Shown here piece after piece: positions 1 to 8,121 of a DNA stretch of 64,000 nucleotides. The position numbers and the translations under genes were made by a program. Below the pieces are notes generated by a model. It saw nothing but the letters and a program-made list of their open reading frames with translations, was not told where the DNA came from and did no database searches. This DNA is from CAJBNH01 sp964447285. Its GTDB lineage: Bacteria > Myxococcota_A > UBA9042. Where the stretch lies: the NCBI GenBank assembly GCA_964447285.1, contig CAYURO010000001.1:62001-126000 (forward strand), read 5' to 3'. Within the stretch, counting starts at the first letter, position 1. Each line of letters opens with the position of its first letter.

Positions 1-250
1 GGCCAGCATCGTCGGTGTCTTCGCTAGCGTCGGTTGCGACGTCCGCCGATACGTCCGTGTCGCACTCGGTCCCGGCCGGTCGGCAGAATCCGCACAGGCA
101 GTCCCACCCTTGGACACAGTCGTCGGCCGTCTGGCAGGCGTACAGGGTTCCCGGATCAGTCGCGGTTCGGCCGTCGGAGCACGCGGTTGCCAGCAAGACC
201 CACGCCACGGCGCATCCGGATTGCAGCAGAGCTTGTGACCGCGTGGCCAT
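1..250 (-). CDS. Cys-rich lipoprotein, N-terminal part only (runs off window)
   Basis: The first 83 codons of a secreted lipoprotein are visible; the reading frame is still open at the window edge. The N-terminus has a short positive stretch, a hydrophobic segment and a lipobox-like LLATAC, giving a lipidated Cys near residue 24. A Cys cluster follows (CQTADDC, then CLCGFC), and then an Asp/Thr/Ala-rich stretch of the kind used as a linker in deltaproteobacterial surface lipoproteins. The ATG overlaps the TGA of the upstream TPR gene (ATGA), so the two are probably translated together. Its function is not recognisable; it is likely a periplasmic or surface protein with disulfides. Confidence 0.75.
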   Translation of the reverse strand, partial: MATRSQALLQSGCAVAWVLLATACSDGRTATDPGTLYACQTADDCVQGWDCLCGFCRPAGTECDTDVSADVATDASEDTDDAG

Positions 251-1284
251 CAGAACCTCCCCTGCAGCAGCAGTCCGGCGAGCGACCCGTCTGCGGCCAG
301 CGCAGGCTGCACGCGCCAAGAAGTCCTCGGGACGCCAAGAAAGGCGGCATCGGTCGGGGGCGCGGCGGTGTCGTCGTCGCCCAGCCACCACAGCGCAAGT
401 CCGGTGCCTACCGCGGCCACGCCAACGACCGCAAGCCCGGTCGCCCACGCCTGGCGCGCGTCGTGGGTCCGCAAGGCGTCGTCCACTTCCCTTTGCGTCA
501 CGCCGGTATAGCGGGTGACTCCACCGACGGTGCTGCGGCCGGCCGCCAGTCGATCATCCCAATCCGCAAGACCGCTGCGCGCAACCAACGTCAGGACCGT
601 CGCCGTCACCAGCAGCGTTGCCCCCACCGCAGCCGTCGAGGCGCCGACCACTTCCTGCAAACTCCACCTCGATGCCTCCATGCGGGCGAACAGACCGGGG
701 CGGCGGATCGGCGCGGGTTGATCTTCTTCCAATGGCTGGGCCGGCTTGGCTGTCGTCGGTGGTGTCACGATTGCCGGTTGCGCGGGGTCCGCGGGCTTGA
801 CGGCGGGCGTGACCGTTGGCGGCTTGGGGCGGGCGGCATCAGCGACCTTGGCGGCATCAGCGACCTTGGCGGCGTCACGAGCGGCGAGTTCCCTCTGGAT
901 CGTGGCCAGATGCTGCTCCGCCTCGCGGCGGCCCTGCAGGCTGTCCGGGTCGTCAAACGCGTTGAGTGAAAGGTAGAGCTGAAACAGCGGCACAGCCTCA
1001 GCGAGCTGTCCCGCCCGCTGGTACGACCGCGCGGCGTTGAATACAAGCGTCGGCTCGGGGAACTGCGCGTATGCGTGCATGAACAGCTTGGCCGCTTCAG
1101 CGTAGGCTCCGGCCGCGAACTTGGCCTTGGCTTGCTCGGCCGTGGCGACCGCCTGCTTCTCCTGGTCGGCGGTCGGGGCGGGACGCGGCGCAGCGACAGC
1201 GGTGACCACAGTGCCGGCCGCCAGTCCGCAGAGCACGGCAGCGAAGGAGGCAACGGCAAGCGAATGGCGCAGGGTCCACAACAT
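250..1284 (-). CDS. secreted/membrane TPR-repeat protein
   Basis: A 344-residue protein. Residues 1-32 form a signal peptide or membrane anchor (MLWTLRHSLAV onward, ending near VTAVAAP). A TPR-like region follows (about 35-125) with EQAKAKFAAGAYAEAAKLF and RSYQRAGQLAEAVPLF, then a Lys/Ala/Pro-rich linker (about 140-205). Two hydrophobic segments (about 228-250 and 290-310) come near the C-terminus. The linker contains a perfect 18-bp tandem duplication at 835-870 encoding AKVADA twice. The ATG at 1284 was preferred over one 51 bp upstream because the signal peptide starts there. Proteins of this layout are common in myxobacteria-like genomes; the function is unknown, and it may be a scaffold for envelope complexes. 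Confidence 0.75.
   Translation of the reverse strand: MLWTLRHSLAVASFAAVLCGLAAGTVVTAVAAPRPAPTADQEKQAVATAEQAKAKFAAGAYAEAAKLFMHAYAQFPEPTLVFNAARSYQRAGQLAEAVPLFQLYLSLNAFDDPDSLQGRREAEQHLATIQRELAARDAAKVADAAKVADAARPKPPTVTPAVKPADPAQPAIVTPPTTAKPAQPLEEDQPAPIRRPGLFARMEASRWSLQEVVGASTAAVGATLLVTATVLTLVARSGLADWDDRLAAGRSTVGGVTRYTGVTQREVDDALRTHDARQAWATGLAVVGVAAVGTGLALWWLGDDDTAAPPTDAAFLGVPRTSWRVQPALAADGSLAGLLLQGRF
835..870. repeat. 18-bp perfect tandem duplication inside TPR gene
   Basis: Two adjacent identical 18-bp units (835-852 and 853-870) keep the frame and repeat the hexapeptide AKVADA in the low-complexity linker. This is a recent in-frame slippage or duplication in a disordered region. Confidence 0.9.
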
Positions 1285-1309
1285 GCGGGGCAGCTTGGCT
1301 TCGGCGTTC

Positions 1310-1344
1310 CCCCAAGTCAAATCACTGCACCCCAAGTCAAATCA
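1310..1344. promoter_or_regulatory. 15-bp direct repeat, 20 bp apart, upstream of TPR gene
   Basis: The sequence CCCCAAGTCAAATCA occurs at 1310-1324 and again at 1330-1344. On the minus strand each copy reads TGATTTGACTTGGGG and contains a -35-like TTGACT. Two copies one double-helix repeat apart (20 bp), 26 bp upstream of the TPR start, look like a tandem operator or doubled -35 element. No convincing -10 was found: the best is CAAGCT 17 bp after the second copy. Regulatory role is inferred only. Confidence 0.45.
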
Positions 1345-1368
1345 TTGGATGGGGGTAAGCGCACGCGG

Positions 1369-2574
1369 TCAGGCCAGCTCGGTCAGGATGGTGTCCAACA
1401 AGCGCACGCCCTCGGGCCGCAGTCGCAGCCAGTCCGCCTCCAGCTCCAGCGGCCGCCCGCGGCGTATCGCCCGCTGTGCCCGCCCCACCAGCGCGTCGCA
1501 AGGTACATCTCCCACGTCGAGCCGCAGCGCCGCCAAGTCGACCCCCGCCGCCAGACGCAGACCCGTCATCAAGCGCTCGGTCACGTGCGTCTCGGCATCG
1601 ATATCCTCCCGCATCTCTTCACAAACCAAGCCCTTGCCGACCGCAGTGCTCCACGCTGCGTGCGACCGCGCGTTGCCGTAACGGTGGCCCAGCACGCCCG
1701 GTGCCGCGTCCGGTCGCGGCGGCAGGAAGCCGTGCGCCCCCACGCCCAGCGCCAGGTATCGGCCACCGGTCCAGTAGGTCAGATTGTGACGGCACTGGTG
1801 CCCTTCCATCGCGAAATTCGACACTTCGTAGCGGTGCAAGCCGTGTCGTGCCGCCATCGTGGGCAGGGCATCGAGCATGTCGGTCTGCAGTTCGTCGTCT
1901 GGTGCCTTTCGCAGCCCACGAGCCACCAGTCCCGCCAGCGGCGTACCGGCCTCGACTGTCAGACTGTACGCGCTCAGGTGCGGCAGGCCGTAGCCCAGCA
2001 CCGCGTCGACGTCACGCCGCAGGTCCTGCATCGTCTGGCCGGGTGCTCCGAACAGCAGGTCCGCACTGGCACTGCGCAATTTCCCCGCCGCCAGCAGGTC
2101 GCCGATCTCTGCGAGCGTCCGCCGCGCTGCGCCCGCGTCATGGATGCGGTCCAGGGCGGCCAGCCGTCCGTCGTCCAGCGCCTGGATACCCACGGAAACA
2201 CGGCGGATTCCGGCTGCCGCGTACTCGCCCAGGTCGCCCGACTCCAAGGCGCCCGGGTTGGCTTCCAGCGTGACTTCGGCGTCTGCCTGCAGTCCTCCCC
2301 ACCGATTCAGCATCTCCAGCACATCCGAGATGTTGCGCGGTCCCCACAGCGACGGCGTCCCACCGCCCAAAAAGACTGACGCGATGGGCGCGGCGGGCAA
2401 ATCGCGGGTGCGTGTGGCAAATTCCTGAACGACGGAAGTCAGATAGGCCTCGCGCGGCACATCCCGCACGGCAATGGTGGCGAAGTCGCAGTACGCGCAG
2501 CGGTGCAGGCAGTACGGAAAATGGACGTAGACCGCCCATGTCGCCGGAGCTTGGGTCATCGGGGCGGCGGGCAT
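1369..2574 (-). CDS. hemW: HemW-like radical SAM protein
   Basis: A 401-residue radical SAM enzyme of the HemN/HemW family. The iron-sulfur motif is CLHRCAYCDF (CxxxCxxC followed by DF), which lacks the fourth Cys of true oxygen-independent coproporphyrinogen III oxidase. That favours HemW, a haem-binding chaperone-like relative. Other family signatures are FLGGGTPS, TLEANPG, RVSVGIQALDD and the HNLTYWTGGRYLALGVGAHG stretch. The ATG at 2574 was chosen because GGAG lies 5 nt upstream; an internal ATG at 2559 has no such site. It begins 14 bp after the stop of the PKD-containing protein, suggesting co-transcription, though no functional link is evident. Confidence 0.85.
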   Translation of the reverse strand: MPAAPMTQAPATWAVYVHFPYCLHRCAYCDFATIAVRDVPREAYLTSVVQEFATRTRDLPAAPIASVFLGGGTPSLWGPRNISDVLEMLNRWGGLQADAEVTLEANPGALESGDLGEYAAAGIRRVSVGIQALDDGRLAALDRIHDAGAARRTLAEIGDLLAAGKLRSASADLLFGAPGQTMQDLRRDVDAVLGYGLPHLSAYSLTVEAGTPLAGLVARGLRKAPDDELQTDMLDALPTMAARHGLHRYEVSNFAMEGHQCRHNLTYWTGGRYLALGVGAHGFLPPRPDAAPGVLGHRYGNARSHAAWSTAVGKGLVCEEMREDIDAETHVTERLMTGLRLAAGVDLAALRLDVGDVPCDALVGRAQRAIRRGRPLELEADWLRLRPEGVRLLDTILTELA

Positions 2575-2587
2575 CGGACTCCAGCGC

Positions 2588-3958
2588 TCAGCGGCGCAGC
2601 TTGCCGACTTCGGCCGGAAGCTCACGGGTCGGGACGACACGCGCAAACCCGGGTCCCGTCAGCACATTCACCCGCAGTCGGCCACGGTGATTGGGGTCCA
2701 CGACGGTCAGGGACCCCGGCTGGCAGCCCGAACCGCCGGTCGGACGCGAACAGCCCTCTGCCCGCACCAGACCCACCGCCACCGCCTGCAGCGCGCCAAA
2801 GCGTCCCTGACAGAACACGCCCGAGGCCGCTGACACCACAGCCCCCATGCCCGTCCGCAGCGCGTGCTCGTAGATGCGGTACGCGCGGTCTGCGATCAAC
2901 TCGCCGTCGCGCAGCAGCGTCAGGGGCCGCGCCGTCAGCAGCAGCGTCGACTTGTAGGCTCCCAGAATATCGAGGGTTTCACGCAGCCGCTTGAGCTCTG
3001 GCTCGCCCACGGTGTCGTCTCGCGTGTCGACCGCCGACAGTGCCACGTCGCCCAGTGCCAACACCAGAGCACCGCCGGCAGATCGCGGCAGGATTGTCAG
3101 CCGTTCTGAAGGGTTACGCATGACCGTCAAGGGCGCATCGCGCCCCGCCTCGGCCGGGCCTGCGCCCATCACCACCGGCCAGGACAAGACGGCCAGGTCA
3201 GGCGCCAGCCGCCCAGCGGTCTCGGCCATCACGGTGGTCGTCGCCGCACTGCTGGCCACGACCAGAACGTCGGCATGGATGCGCAGGGCCGCGCTGACCA
3301 CCTCGCCAGCGTCGGCGGCCTGGGCGTCGGCCCCGGCAAACACCAAGCGTGGACCGGACTTGTCGGGCAGCGTCGCCTCCTCGTCGGGGGCACCGTCGAC
3401 GGGGACGACCTCCAGCCGCTCGACGGGCAGCCGCAGCGTCACCACCACCGGCACCTCGCCGGCCCGGATCGCCTCGACGGACAAGTGTCGGTCGCGAACG
3501 CTCTCGGCAAAAACGTGCTCGACCGCGCGGCCCTCGACCGGGTCGCTGCCGTCCTCGAAATGCCACACGTAGCGGTCGAACTGCACGCCGGGACCCGGCT
3601 CCGCGTACAACCGTACTTTCGTGTTCGACCACACGCGCAGCTCAGGAGGGTCGGCGCGAAGTGACAGCGCCGTCGCGCCGGTGGCCGCCGCCTCAGCAGG
3701 TTCCGTGTCGCCACTTGTGACGGTGGAGGGCAAGGCGGCCGTGGCGTCGTTGGCCGGACCTCCGTCGGCCCCGCTGCTGTCTCCCCGCGCGTCCGGCGTC
3801 CCGGAGGGCTGCGAGGTCGAAGCGGTGGCGTCGGGAGGCGTTGGAGCCGACGTCGTCGTGTCCGGTGCGGTCGCGAGCCAAGCAACGGCCAACGCCAGCG
3901 CTGCGCCCACGACGGCCGCGACCCCCCACTGAACCAGTCTGTCTCGCGCGGAACTCAA
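2588..3958 (-). CDS. membrane-anchored protein with PKD-like domain and degenerate phosphoesterase-like region
   Basis: A 456-residue protein of unknown function. One N-terminal transmembrane segment (about 9-30) is followed by a Thr/Ser/Pro/Asp-rich linker to about residue 95, then a PKD-like domain (about 98-170) with VWHFEDGSDP and AVEHVFAE. The C-terminal 250 residues have an alternating pattern (DVLVVASS, LVLALGDVAL, ELKRLRETL, KSTLLLTARPL) that resembles a calcineurin-like phosphoesterase with its metal-binding His residues gone. That resemblance is inference. The start is TTG at 3958, the only start codon before the membrane segment and after an in-frame stop; AGAGG lies 12 nt upstream. 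It is followed closely by hemW. Confidence 0.65.
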   Translation of the reverse strand: MSSARDRLVQWGVAAVVGAALALAVAWLATAPDTTTSAPTPPDATASTSQPSGTPDARGDSSGADGGPANDATAALPSTVTSGDTEPAEAAATGATALSLRADPPELRVWSNTKVRLYAEPGPGVQFDRYVWHFEDGSDPVEGRAVEHVFAESVRDRHLSVEAIRAGEVPVVVTLRLPVERLEVVPVDGAPDEEATLPDKSGPRLVFAGADAQAADAGEVVSAALRIHADVLVVASSAATTTVMAETAGRLAPDLAVLSWPVVMGAGPAEAGRDAPLTVMRNPSERLTILPRSAGGALVLALGDVALSAVDTRDDTVGEPELKRLRETLDILGAYKSTLLLTARPLTLLRDGELIADRAYRIYEHALRTGMGAVVSAASGVFCQGRFGALQAVAVGLVRAEGCSRPTGGSGCQPGSLTVVDPNHRGRLRVNVLTGPGFARVVPTRELPAEVGKLRR

Positions 3959-3985
3959 GGGAAGTCGGGACCTCTGCCGCTACAA

Positions 3986-4015
3986 TTGACCCCCGGGGTG
4001 CGGCCTGCGTAGTAT
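3986..4015 (+). promoter_or_regulatory. sigma70-like promoter for secreted TPR-like gene
   Basis: TTGACC at 3986-3991, an 18-bp spacer and TAGTAT at 4010-4015. Transcription would begin near 4022, about 33 nt upstream of the ATG at 4055. It lies in the divergent gap with the TTG-start gene on the other strand. Confidence 0.5.
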
Positions 4016-4054
4016 GTCCAGCCCCCGGTCATGCCGCAACACGCGAGGCCACCG

Positions 4055-5332
4055 ATGTCGACCAGCCGTCTTCCGGTCCACTTCCCTTTCCGTACGCCGC
4101 AAGGGGTGTTCGCCCTCGCCGTCGCGCTTCTCTGCCTGCCGTCCGTGGTGCACGCCAGTGACTGGGATGGCGGGAAGAAGGACTGCTTGCAGGCGTTCGA
4201 CGCGCCGGCAGACGCGGACGAGAAAGTGCTCATGCAGTGCGCCGACCGCTTCAACGCCGAGGCGCAGCTGGACAAGCTGTCGAAGGCTGAGCGAGCGACC
4301 ATTGAGAAGGGCCTGCGCTACCTGTACGACTCCAGCGACAAGGGATGGCGGTTGGCGCGTGAGGGCTTGTATCGCCTCGACATCAAGGTGCCCGCCCGCG
4401 GCGCTCGAGCGGCGTCCGTCGGTGCGCCCAAGTCGGGTGTGCCGGCCGCTGAGGCACCGCGCACCCGTTATGACCCCCCGCCCACGCGCGACGCGGACAA
4501 GAAGGAGGCTGCGGACCTGGCCGACGGGGGCGTCAAGCTGCTGAAGAAGCAAAAGTGGGCCCAGGGAGCTGACCAGCTGGAGAAGGCGGTCGCCACGGAC
4601 CCGCGCTCTGAGTTCGCGCTGTACAACTTGGTGTGCGCTGAGGCGAACTTGCCGGACCGCAAGCAGAGCGCCCTGAAGCACCTGCAGAATCTGGCCGACT
4701 TGGGGACCGACACTTCGTCCGAGCGACTGATCAAGGCGCGCGGCGACGCCGACCTTGTTCCCCTGCGAGAAGACCCCGACTTCAAACGCATCACGGGCTA
4801 CATCCGAATCCAGATCGTCAACACGATTGGCCGCCCCGGTGAGCCGGCGATCGAGAACATCGAGAAGGTGTTGGACGGCTTGGGACACAAGTCGCGCGAG
4901 CTGGGCGTGCTGGACAAGCCGCAGGAATTCCCGGTCGTGTTGTTCAAGCCCCATGCCAAGGCGCAAACCGCGTTGATCGCCGAGCTGTTGAACCACCCGA
5001 AAACGCGGCTGGATCCGATCACGTTCGACACGAAGTACGACCTGATCATCCGCTGGGGAGCCAAGGTCACGACGGTCGATGGCAAGCAGAAGGCAGACAG
5101 CATCGGCCCGGATTCCGTCGATGACTCCATTGCGGTGGCGCGGGGCAAACAAAACAAGATCTTGGCCCAGCCCGAGGCAGCCATCAACGACGTCAACAAG
5201 ATCGTGTCCACTCCAGAGCGGGCCTATGGTCAAGTCGAAGCGATGGGCAAGCGCGTCGACGGCACGGTCAAGAAGGCCCAAGGCGCCGTCGACAAGATGA
5301 AGGATCTGGGCGACAAGTTGAACAGCCTGTAG
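4055..5332 (+). CDS. secreted TPR-like protein
   Basis: A 425-residue exported protein with a cleavable signal peptide ending near PSVVHA-S (about residue 35). A charged Asp/Lys-rich N-terminal part (about 40-120) and a Pro/Arg linker are followed by a TPR-like unit (about 160-215: DLADGGVKLLKKQKWAQG, TDPRSEFALYNLVCAE). The region after about 235 is mixed alpha/beta, ending in a long amphipathic helix (about 365-425). The ATG at 4055 was chosen because GAGG lies 9 nt upstream; an in-frame ATG at 4031 has no ribosome site and would precede the signal peptide. No specific function recognised. Confidence 0.7.
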   Translation: MSTSRLPVHFPFRTPQGVFALAVALLCLPSVVHASDWDGGKKDCLQAFDAPADADEKVLMQCADRFNAEAQLDKLSKAERATIEKGLRYLYDSSDKGWRLAREGLYRLDIKVPARGARAASVGAPKSGVPAAEAPRTRYDPPPTRDADKKEAADLADGGVKLLKKQKWAQGADQLEKAVATDPRSEFALYNLVCAEANLPDRKQSALKHLQNLADLGTDTSSERLIKARGDADLVPLREDPDFKRITGYIRIQIVNTIGRPGEPAIENIEKVLDGLGHKSRELGVLDKPQEFPVVLFKPHAKAQTALIAELLNHPKTRLDPITFDTKYDLIIRWGAKVTTVDGKQKADSIGPDSVDDSIAVARGKQNKILAQPEAAINDVNKIVSTPERAYGQVEAMGKRVDGTVKKAQGAVDKMKDLGDKLNSL

Positions 5333-5375
5333 CCTCGCCCCCAGCCACACCTCTTCCTCCTACCGTGAGAAAGCC

Positions 5376-5621
5376 GTGTTCCACGACCTGTCCCAGTTGA
5401 CCCCGATCGAGTGGGCCGTCGTCACCTTGGCCACCGCGGTGACGCTGTTGGGGTCGCTGTTGCCCAAGATCGGCAACCTGCTGGGCCGTGTGTTCCTCGG
5501 CGAGGACCCCATTCTGGCCCGCTGGACCCACGCCCGCCTTGAACGCCGACGCAAGCACGACGCCAAGGTTGCCGCCCGCCAGGAGCGCCGTTCTCGCGCG
5601 GCCACCGGCCACCAGTCCTGA
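5376..5621 (+). CDS. small single-pass membrane protein
   Basis: An 81-residue protein starting with GTG. One transmembrane segment (about 12-32, EWAVVTLATAVTLLGSLLP) is followed by a short amphipathic stretch and a very basic C-terminal tail rich in Arg and Lys. The gene follows the secreted TPR-like gene by 43 bp and precedes maf by 44 bp. The ribosome site is weak (GAGA). The composition suits a small inner-membrane accessory protein, but no family is recognised. Confidence 0.55.
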   Translation: MFHDLSQLTPIEWAVVTLATAVTLLGSLLPKIGNLLGRVFLGEDPILARWTHARLERRRKHDAKVAARQERRSRAATGHQS

Positions 5622-5665
5622 ACCGACCCGCACCGCATTCCAACCGATGTTGAATGGAGCCCCCC

Positions 5666-6328
5666 ATGGCCGCCCCCCTGACGCTCGCGTCCAGCTCGCC
5701 GCGCCGCAAGGAACTGCTCGAGAAACTGGGCTTCACCCTGCGCGTGGTGCAGGCCAACATCGATGAGTCCCAGCAGGCGGGAGAACTGCCAGAGGACTAC
5801 GCCAAGCGCATGGCCCGGACCAAGGTCCTGATGGCGGTCAAGCGGTTGCAGGCGACGATCTACACATCGGACGTGGAGGCGCGGCGCCAGCTCCTGTCGG
5901 CCCAGCCCCGTGGCGATGACCCGGTGCGTTGGGTGATCGGCGCGGACACCGTGGTCGTGGTCGATGATGTGATCTTTGGCAAGCCGACCGACGTGCAAGA
6001 GGCGCGCGAGATGCTGATGCGTCTTTCCGGACGCGAACACATTGTGATCACTGGATTTTGCCTGTTCGACCTGAAGCGAAATCGAGAGGGGTTGCAGGCC
6101 GTCACGACCGTCGTGAAGTTCAAGGAATTGACCCGCGGCGAGGTCGATCAGTACGTCTCGGTCGGCGAAAGCATGGACAAGGCGGGGGCTTATGCGGTTC
6201 AGGGCGTGGGTTCGTACCTCGTCGAGTACCTGCAGGGCTCGTACACCAACGTCGTCGGTCTGCCGCTGTGCCAGGTCGTCGAGATGATGCAGGAGATGGG
6301 CGCCAAGGAGGTGATGCCGTGGGCCTGA
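5666..6328 (+). CDS. maf: Maf-like nucleotide pyrophosphatase
   Basis: A 220-residue Maf/HAM1-superfamily protein that would hydrolyse non-canonical or modified nucleoside triphosphates. Motifs are LASSSPRRKELLEKLG at the N-terminus, VIGADTVVVVDD with FGKP (the catalytic Asp region), and KAGAYAVQGVGSYLVEYLQG near the C-terminus. There is an extra stretch of about 20 residues between the first helix (ARTKVLMAVKRL) and VIGADT compared with usual Maf proteins. The ATG at 5666 has GGAG at 5 nt; an ATG 12 bp upstream lacks a site. It is followed 31 bp later by the YggS-like gene. Confidence 0.85.
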   Translation: MAAPLTLASSSPRRKELLEKLGFTLRVVQANIDESQQAGELPEDYAKRMARTKVLMAVKRLQATIYTSDVEARRQLLSAQPRGDDPVRWVIGADTVVVVDDVIFGKPTDVQEAREMLMRLSGREHIVITGFCLFDLKRNREGLQAVTTVVKFKELTRGEVDQYVSVGESMDKAGAYAVQGVGSYLVEYLQGSYTNVVGLPLCQVVEMMQEMGAKEVMPWA

Positions 6329-6359
6329 CCCGCGCACGCTTGGCCCGCGTGAACAAGCC

Positions 6360-7082
6360 ATGACCGACGCGACACAGACAATTGTCCAGCGACTGCAAGA
6401 GGTTCGTGGGTGGCTGGCCGACGCCTGCCGTGCCGCTGGCCGGGACCCTGCTGCCGTGACCTTGGTGGCCGTGTCGAAGGGGCAGCCGACTCAGGCGATT
6501 CGCGACGCCTACGCGGCCGGGCAGCGCGACTTTGGCGAGAACTACGTGCAGGAGTGGCAGACCAAGGCGCAAGAATTGGCCGACCTGGCGGACCTGCGCT
6601 GGCACTTCGTCGGGCATCTGCAGCGAAACAAGGTCAAGCTGGTCGTTGGCAACGTGTTCTTGTTGCACTCGGCCGACGATATGGCGGGGATCGGCGAGAT
6701 GACCCGGGTCGCGTGGAGTCGTGGCGTGCGTCAGGACGTCCTGCTGCAGGTCAACTTGGCGCAAGAAGAGAGCAAGCGCGGCTGCACGGCGGCCGAGGCC
6801 CAGGAGTTCGTTCAGGTATTGTGTCGTTCTCCGGGGTTGCGCCTGCTCGGCCTCATGACACTGCCGCCCGTCGAGGACGACCCCGAGCAAGCCCGGCCTT
6901 GGTTCGCGCAGCTGCGGCTTCTGCGCGACCGGCTCGCGTCGGAGTGGCAGGGACAGCCGGGCGCGCCGGACGAGTGGCTGCTGTCGATGGGGACGAGCGG
7001 GGATTTCGCCGCTGCCATTGCCGAGGGAGCCACCCATGTCCGCATCGGCACGGCGATCTTCGGACCGCGCACCTACACCTGA
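6360..7082 (+). CDS. yggS: PLP homeostasis protein, YggS/PLPBP family
   Basis: A 240-residue pyridoxal-phosphate-binding protein of the YggS/PROSC family, which manages free PLP and amino-acid balance. The PLP Lys is K40 in LVAVSKGQP. Family signatures are FGENYVQEWQTKA, WHFVGHLQRNKVK, LLQVNLAQEESKRG, LGLMTLPP and LSMGTSGDFAAAIAEGATHVRIGTAIFG. Length is normal for the family. It sits between maf and the UPRTase-like gene in a same-strand housekeeping run. Confidence 0.92.
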   Translation: MTDATQTIVQRLQEVRGWLADACRAAGRDPAAVTLVAVSKGQPTQAIRDAYAAGQRDFGENYVQEWQTKAQELADLADLRWHFVGHLQRNKVKLVVGNVFLLHSADDMAGIGEMTRVAWSRGVRQDVLLQVNLAQEESKRGCTAAEAQEFVQVLCRSPGLRLLGLMTLPPVEDDPEQARPWFAQLRLLRDRLASEWQGQPGAPDEWLLSMGTSGDFAAAIAEGATHVRIGTAIFGPRTYT

Positions 7083-7235
7083 CACCACGTGCGACGGCCG
7101 GTGTTGCACGAATGTTGCACCCTTTGGCTTGACGCCGATCCCCGACGGGGCCAAGGTCCGCCGCGCCCGGACAGGCATCGCAGTCCGGCCCGACACGCTC
7201 CTCTCCTCCCCCTTTCCCCCCGCGCGAGGCACGCC

Positions 7236-8054
7236 ATGGGCGAGACGTGCTACCTGGACGTGAATGCCGACGTGGGCGAGCTGCGCCACGCATACGGCTC
7301 CAATGTGCACCTGATGCACGACCCCTTGGCGCTGACTTGGCTGGCCCGGCTCAGCCATCCGTCGTGCGTGCAGCCTGAGGTCAACCGCATCATCTCGATG
7401 CTGTACCGCAGCCTGATGCGCGAGGTGATCAATCGGGAATTCCCGCGCCGCGTGGTGCGCTCCGAGACCCGGATGCGCGAGTACACTGAGCATGGGTACT
7501 ACGAAGGCACCGTGATCGATCCCTCGATCGAGGTCACGACGGTCGACATCGTGCGCGCGGGCATCCTGCCGTCGATGGTCTGCTTTGAGGCACTGACCGA
7601 GATCCTTGACCCCACGCGCGTTCGACAGGACCACATCCTGATGAGCCGGTTGGTCAATGTGGACGAGCAGGTCACGGGTGCCGGCATCTTCGGCAGCAAG
7701 ATCGCGGGTCCGGTCGCCGGCCGCATCCTGCTCTTCCCCGATCCGATGGGCGCCACTGGCGGCTCTTTGGTCGAGGCCGTGCAGTTCTACATGAACGAGC
7801 TCGACGGTCCGCCGAAGCACATCTACGCGCTGAACCTGATGGTGACGCCCGAGTTCCTGCGCAAGGTCACCAACGTCTATCCCGGCTTGGTCAGCGTTTA
7901 TGCCTATCGTCTGGACCGCGGACTGTCGCCTGCCGACGTGCTCGCCGACATGCCGGGCGCCCAGTGGGACCGCGAGCGCGGTCTCAACGACCGTCAGTAC
8001 ATCGTGCCGGGCGCGGGCGGTATGGGCGAGATCATGAACAACGCGCTGTCCTGA
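7236..8054 (+). CDS. divergent uracil phosphoribosyltransferase-like protein
   Basis: A 272-residue PRTase, longer than the usual UPRTase of about 208. It keeps the PRPP loop as LLFPDPMGATGGSLVEA (canonical DPMLATGGS) and the uracil-site tail as RGLNDRQYIVPGAGGMGEI (canonical GLNExxYIxPGLGDAGDR). Extra material lies at the N-terminus (about 1-25), around GTVIDPSIEVTTVDIVRAGI and before the tail (SPADVLADMPGAQWDRE). The ATG at 7236 has GAGG 8 nt upstream. It is 67 bp upstream of hpt, consistent with a salvage pair. Base specificity cannot be assigned from sequence; uracil is the best guess. Confidence 0.75.
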   Translation: MGETCYLDVNADVGELRHAYGSNVHLMHDPLALTWLARLSHPSCVQPEVNRIISMLYRSLMREVINREFPRRVVRSETRMREYTEHGYYEGTVIDPSIEVTTVDIVRAGILPSMVCFEALTEILDPTRVRQDHILMSRLVNVDEQVTGAGIFGSKIAGPVAGRILLFPDPMGATGGSLVEAVQFYMNELDGPPKHIYALNLMVTPEFLRKVTNVYPGLVSVYAYRLDRGLSPADVLADMPGAQWDRERGLNDRQYIVPGAGGMGEIMNNALS

Positions 8055-8121
8055 CCGTCCGCTGCCGCCAGCCTCTGCACCACCGCCCCGTCACCATTTT
8101 CTCTCCCCCGCAAGGAACGCC

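Noticed and set aside
7103..7120. GTTGCAC direct repeat (7103-7109 and 7114-7120) upstream of the UPRTase-like gene
   Set aside because: Short, 11 bp apart, with no -10 partner; too weak to call an operator.
6120..7820. 566-codon minus-strand frame
   Set aside because: Antisense to yggS and the UPRTase-like gene, both with clear family motifs.
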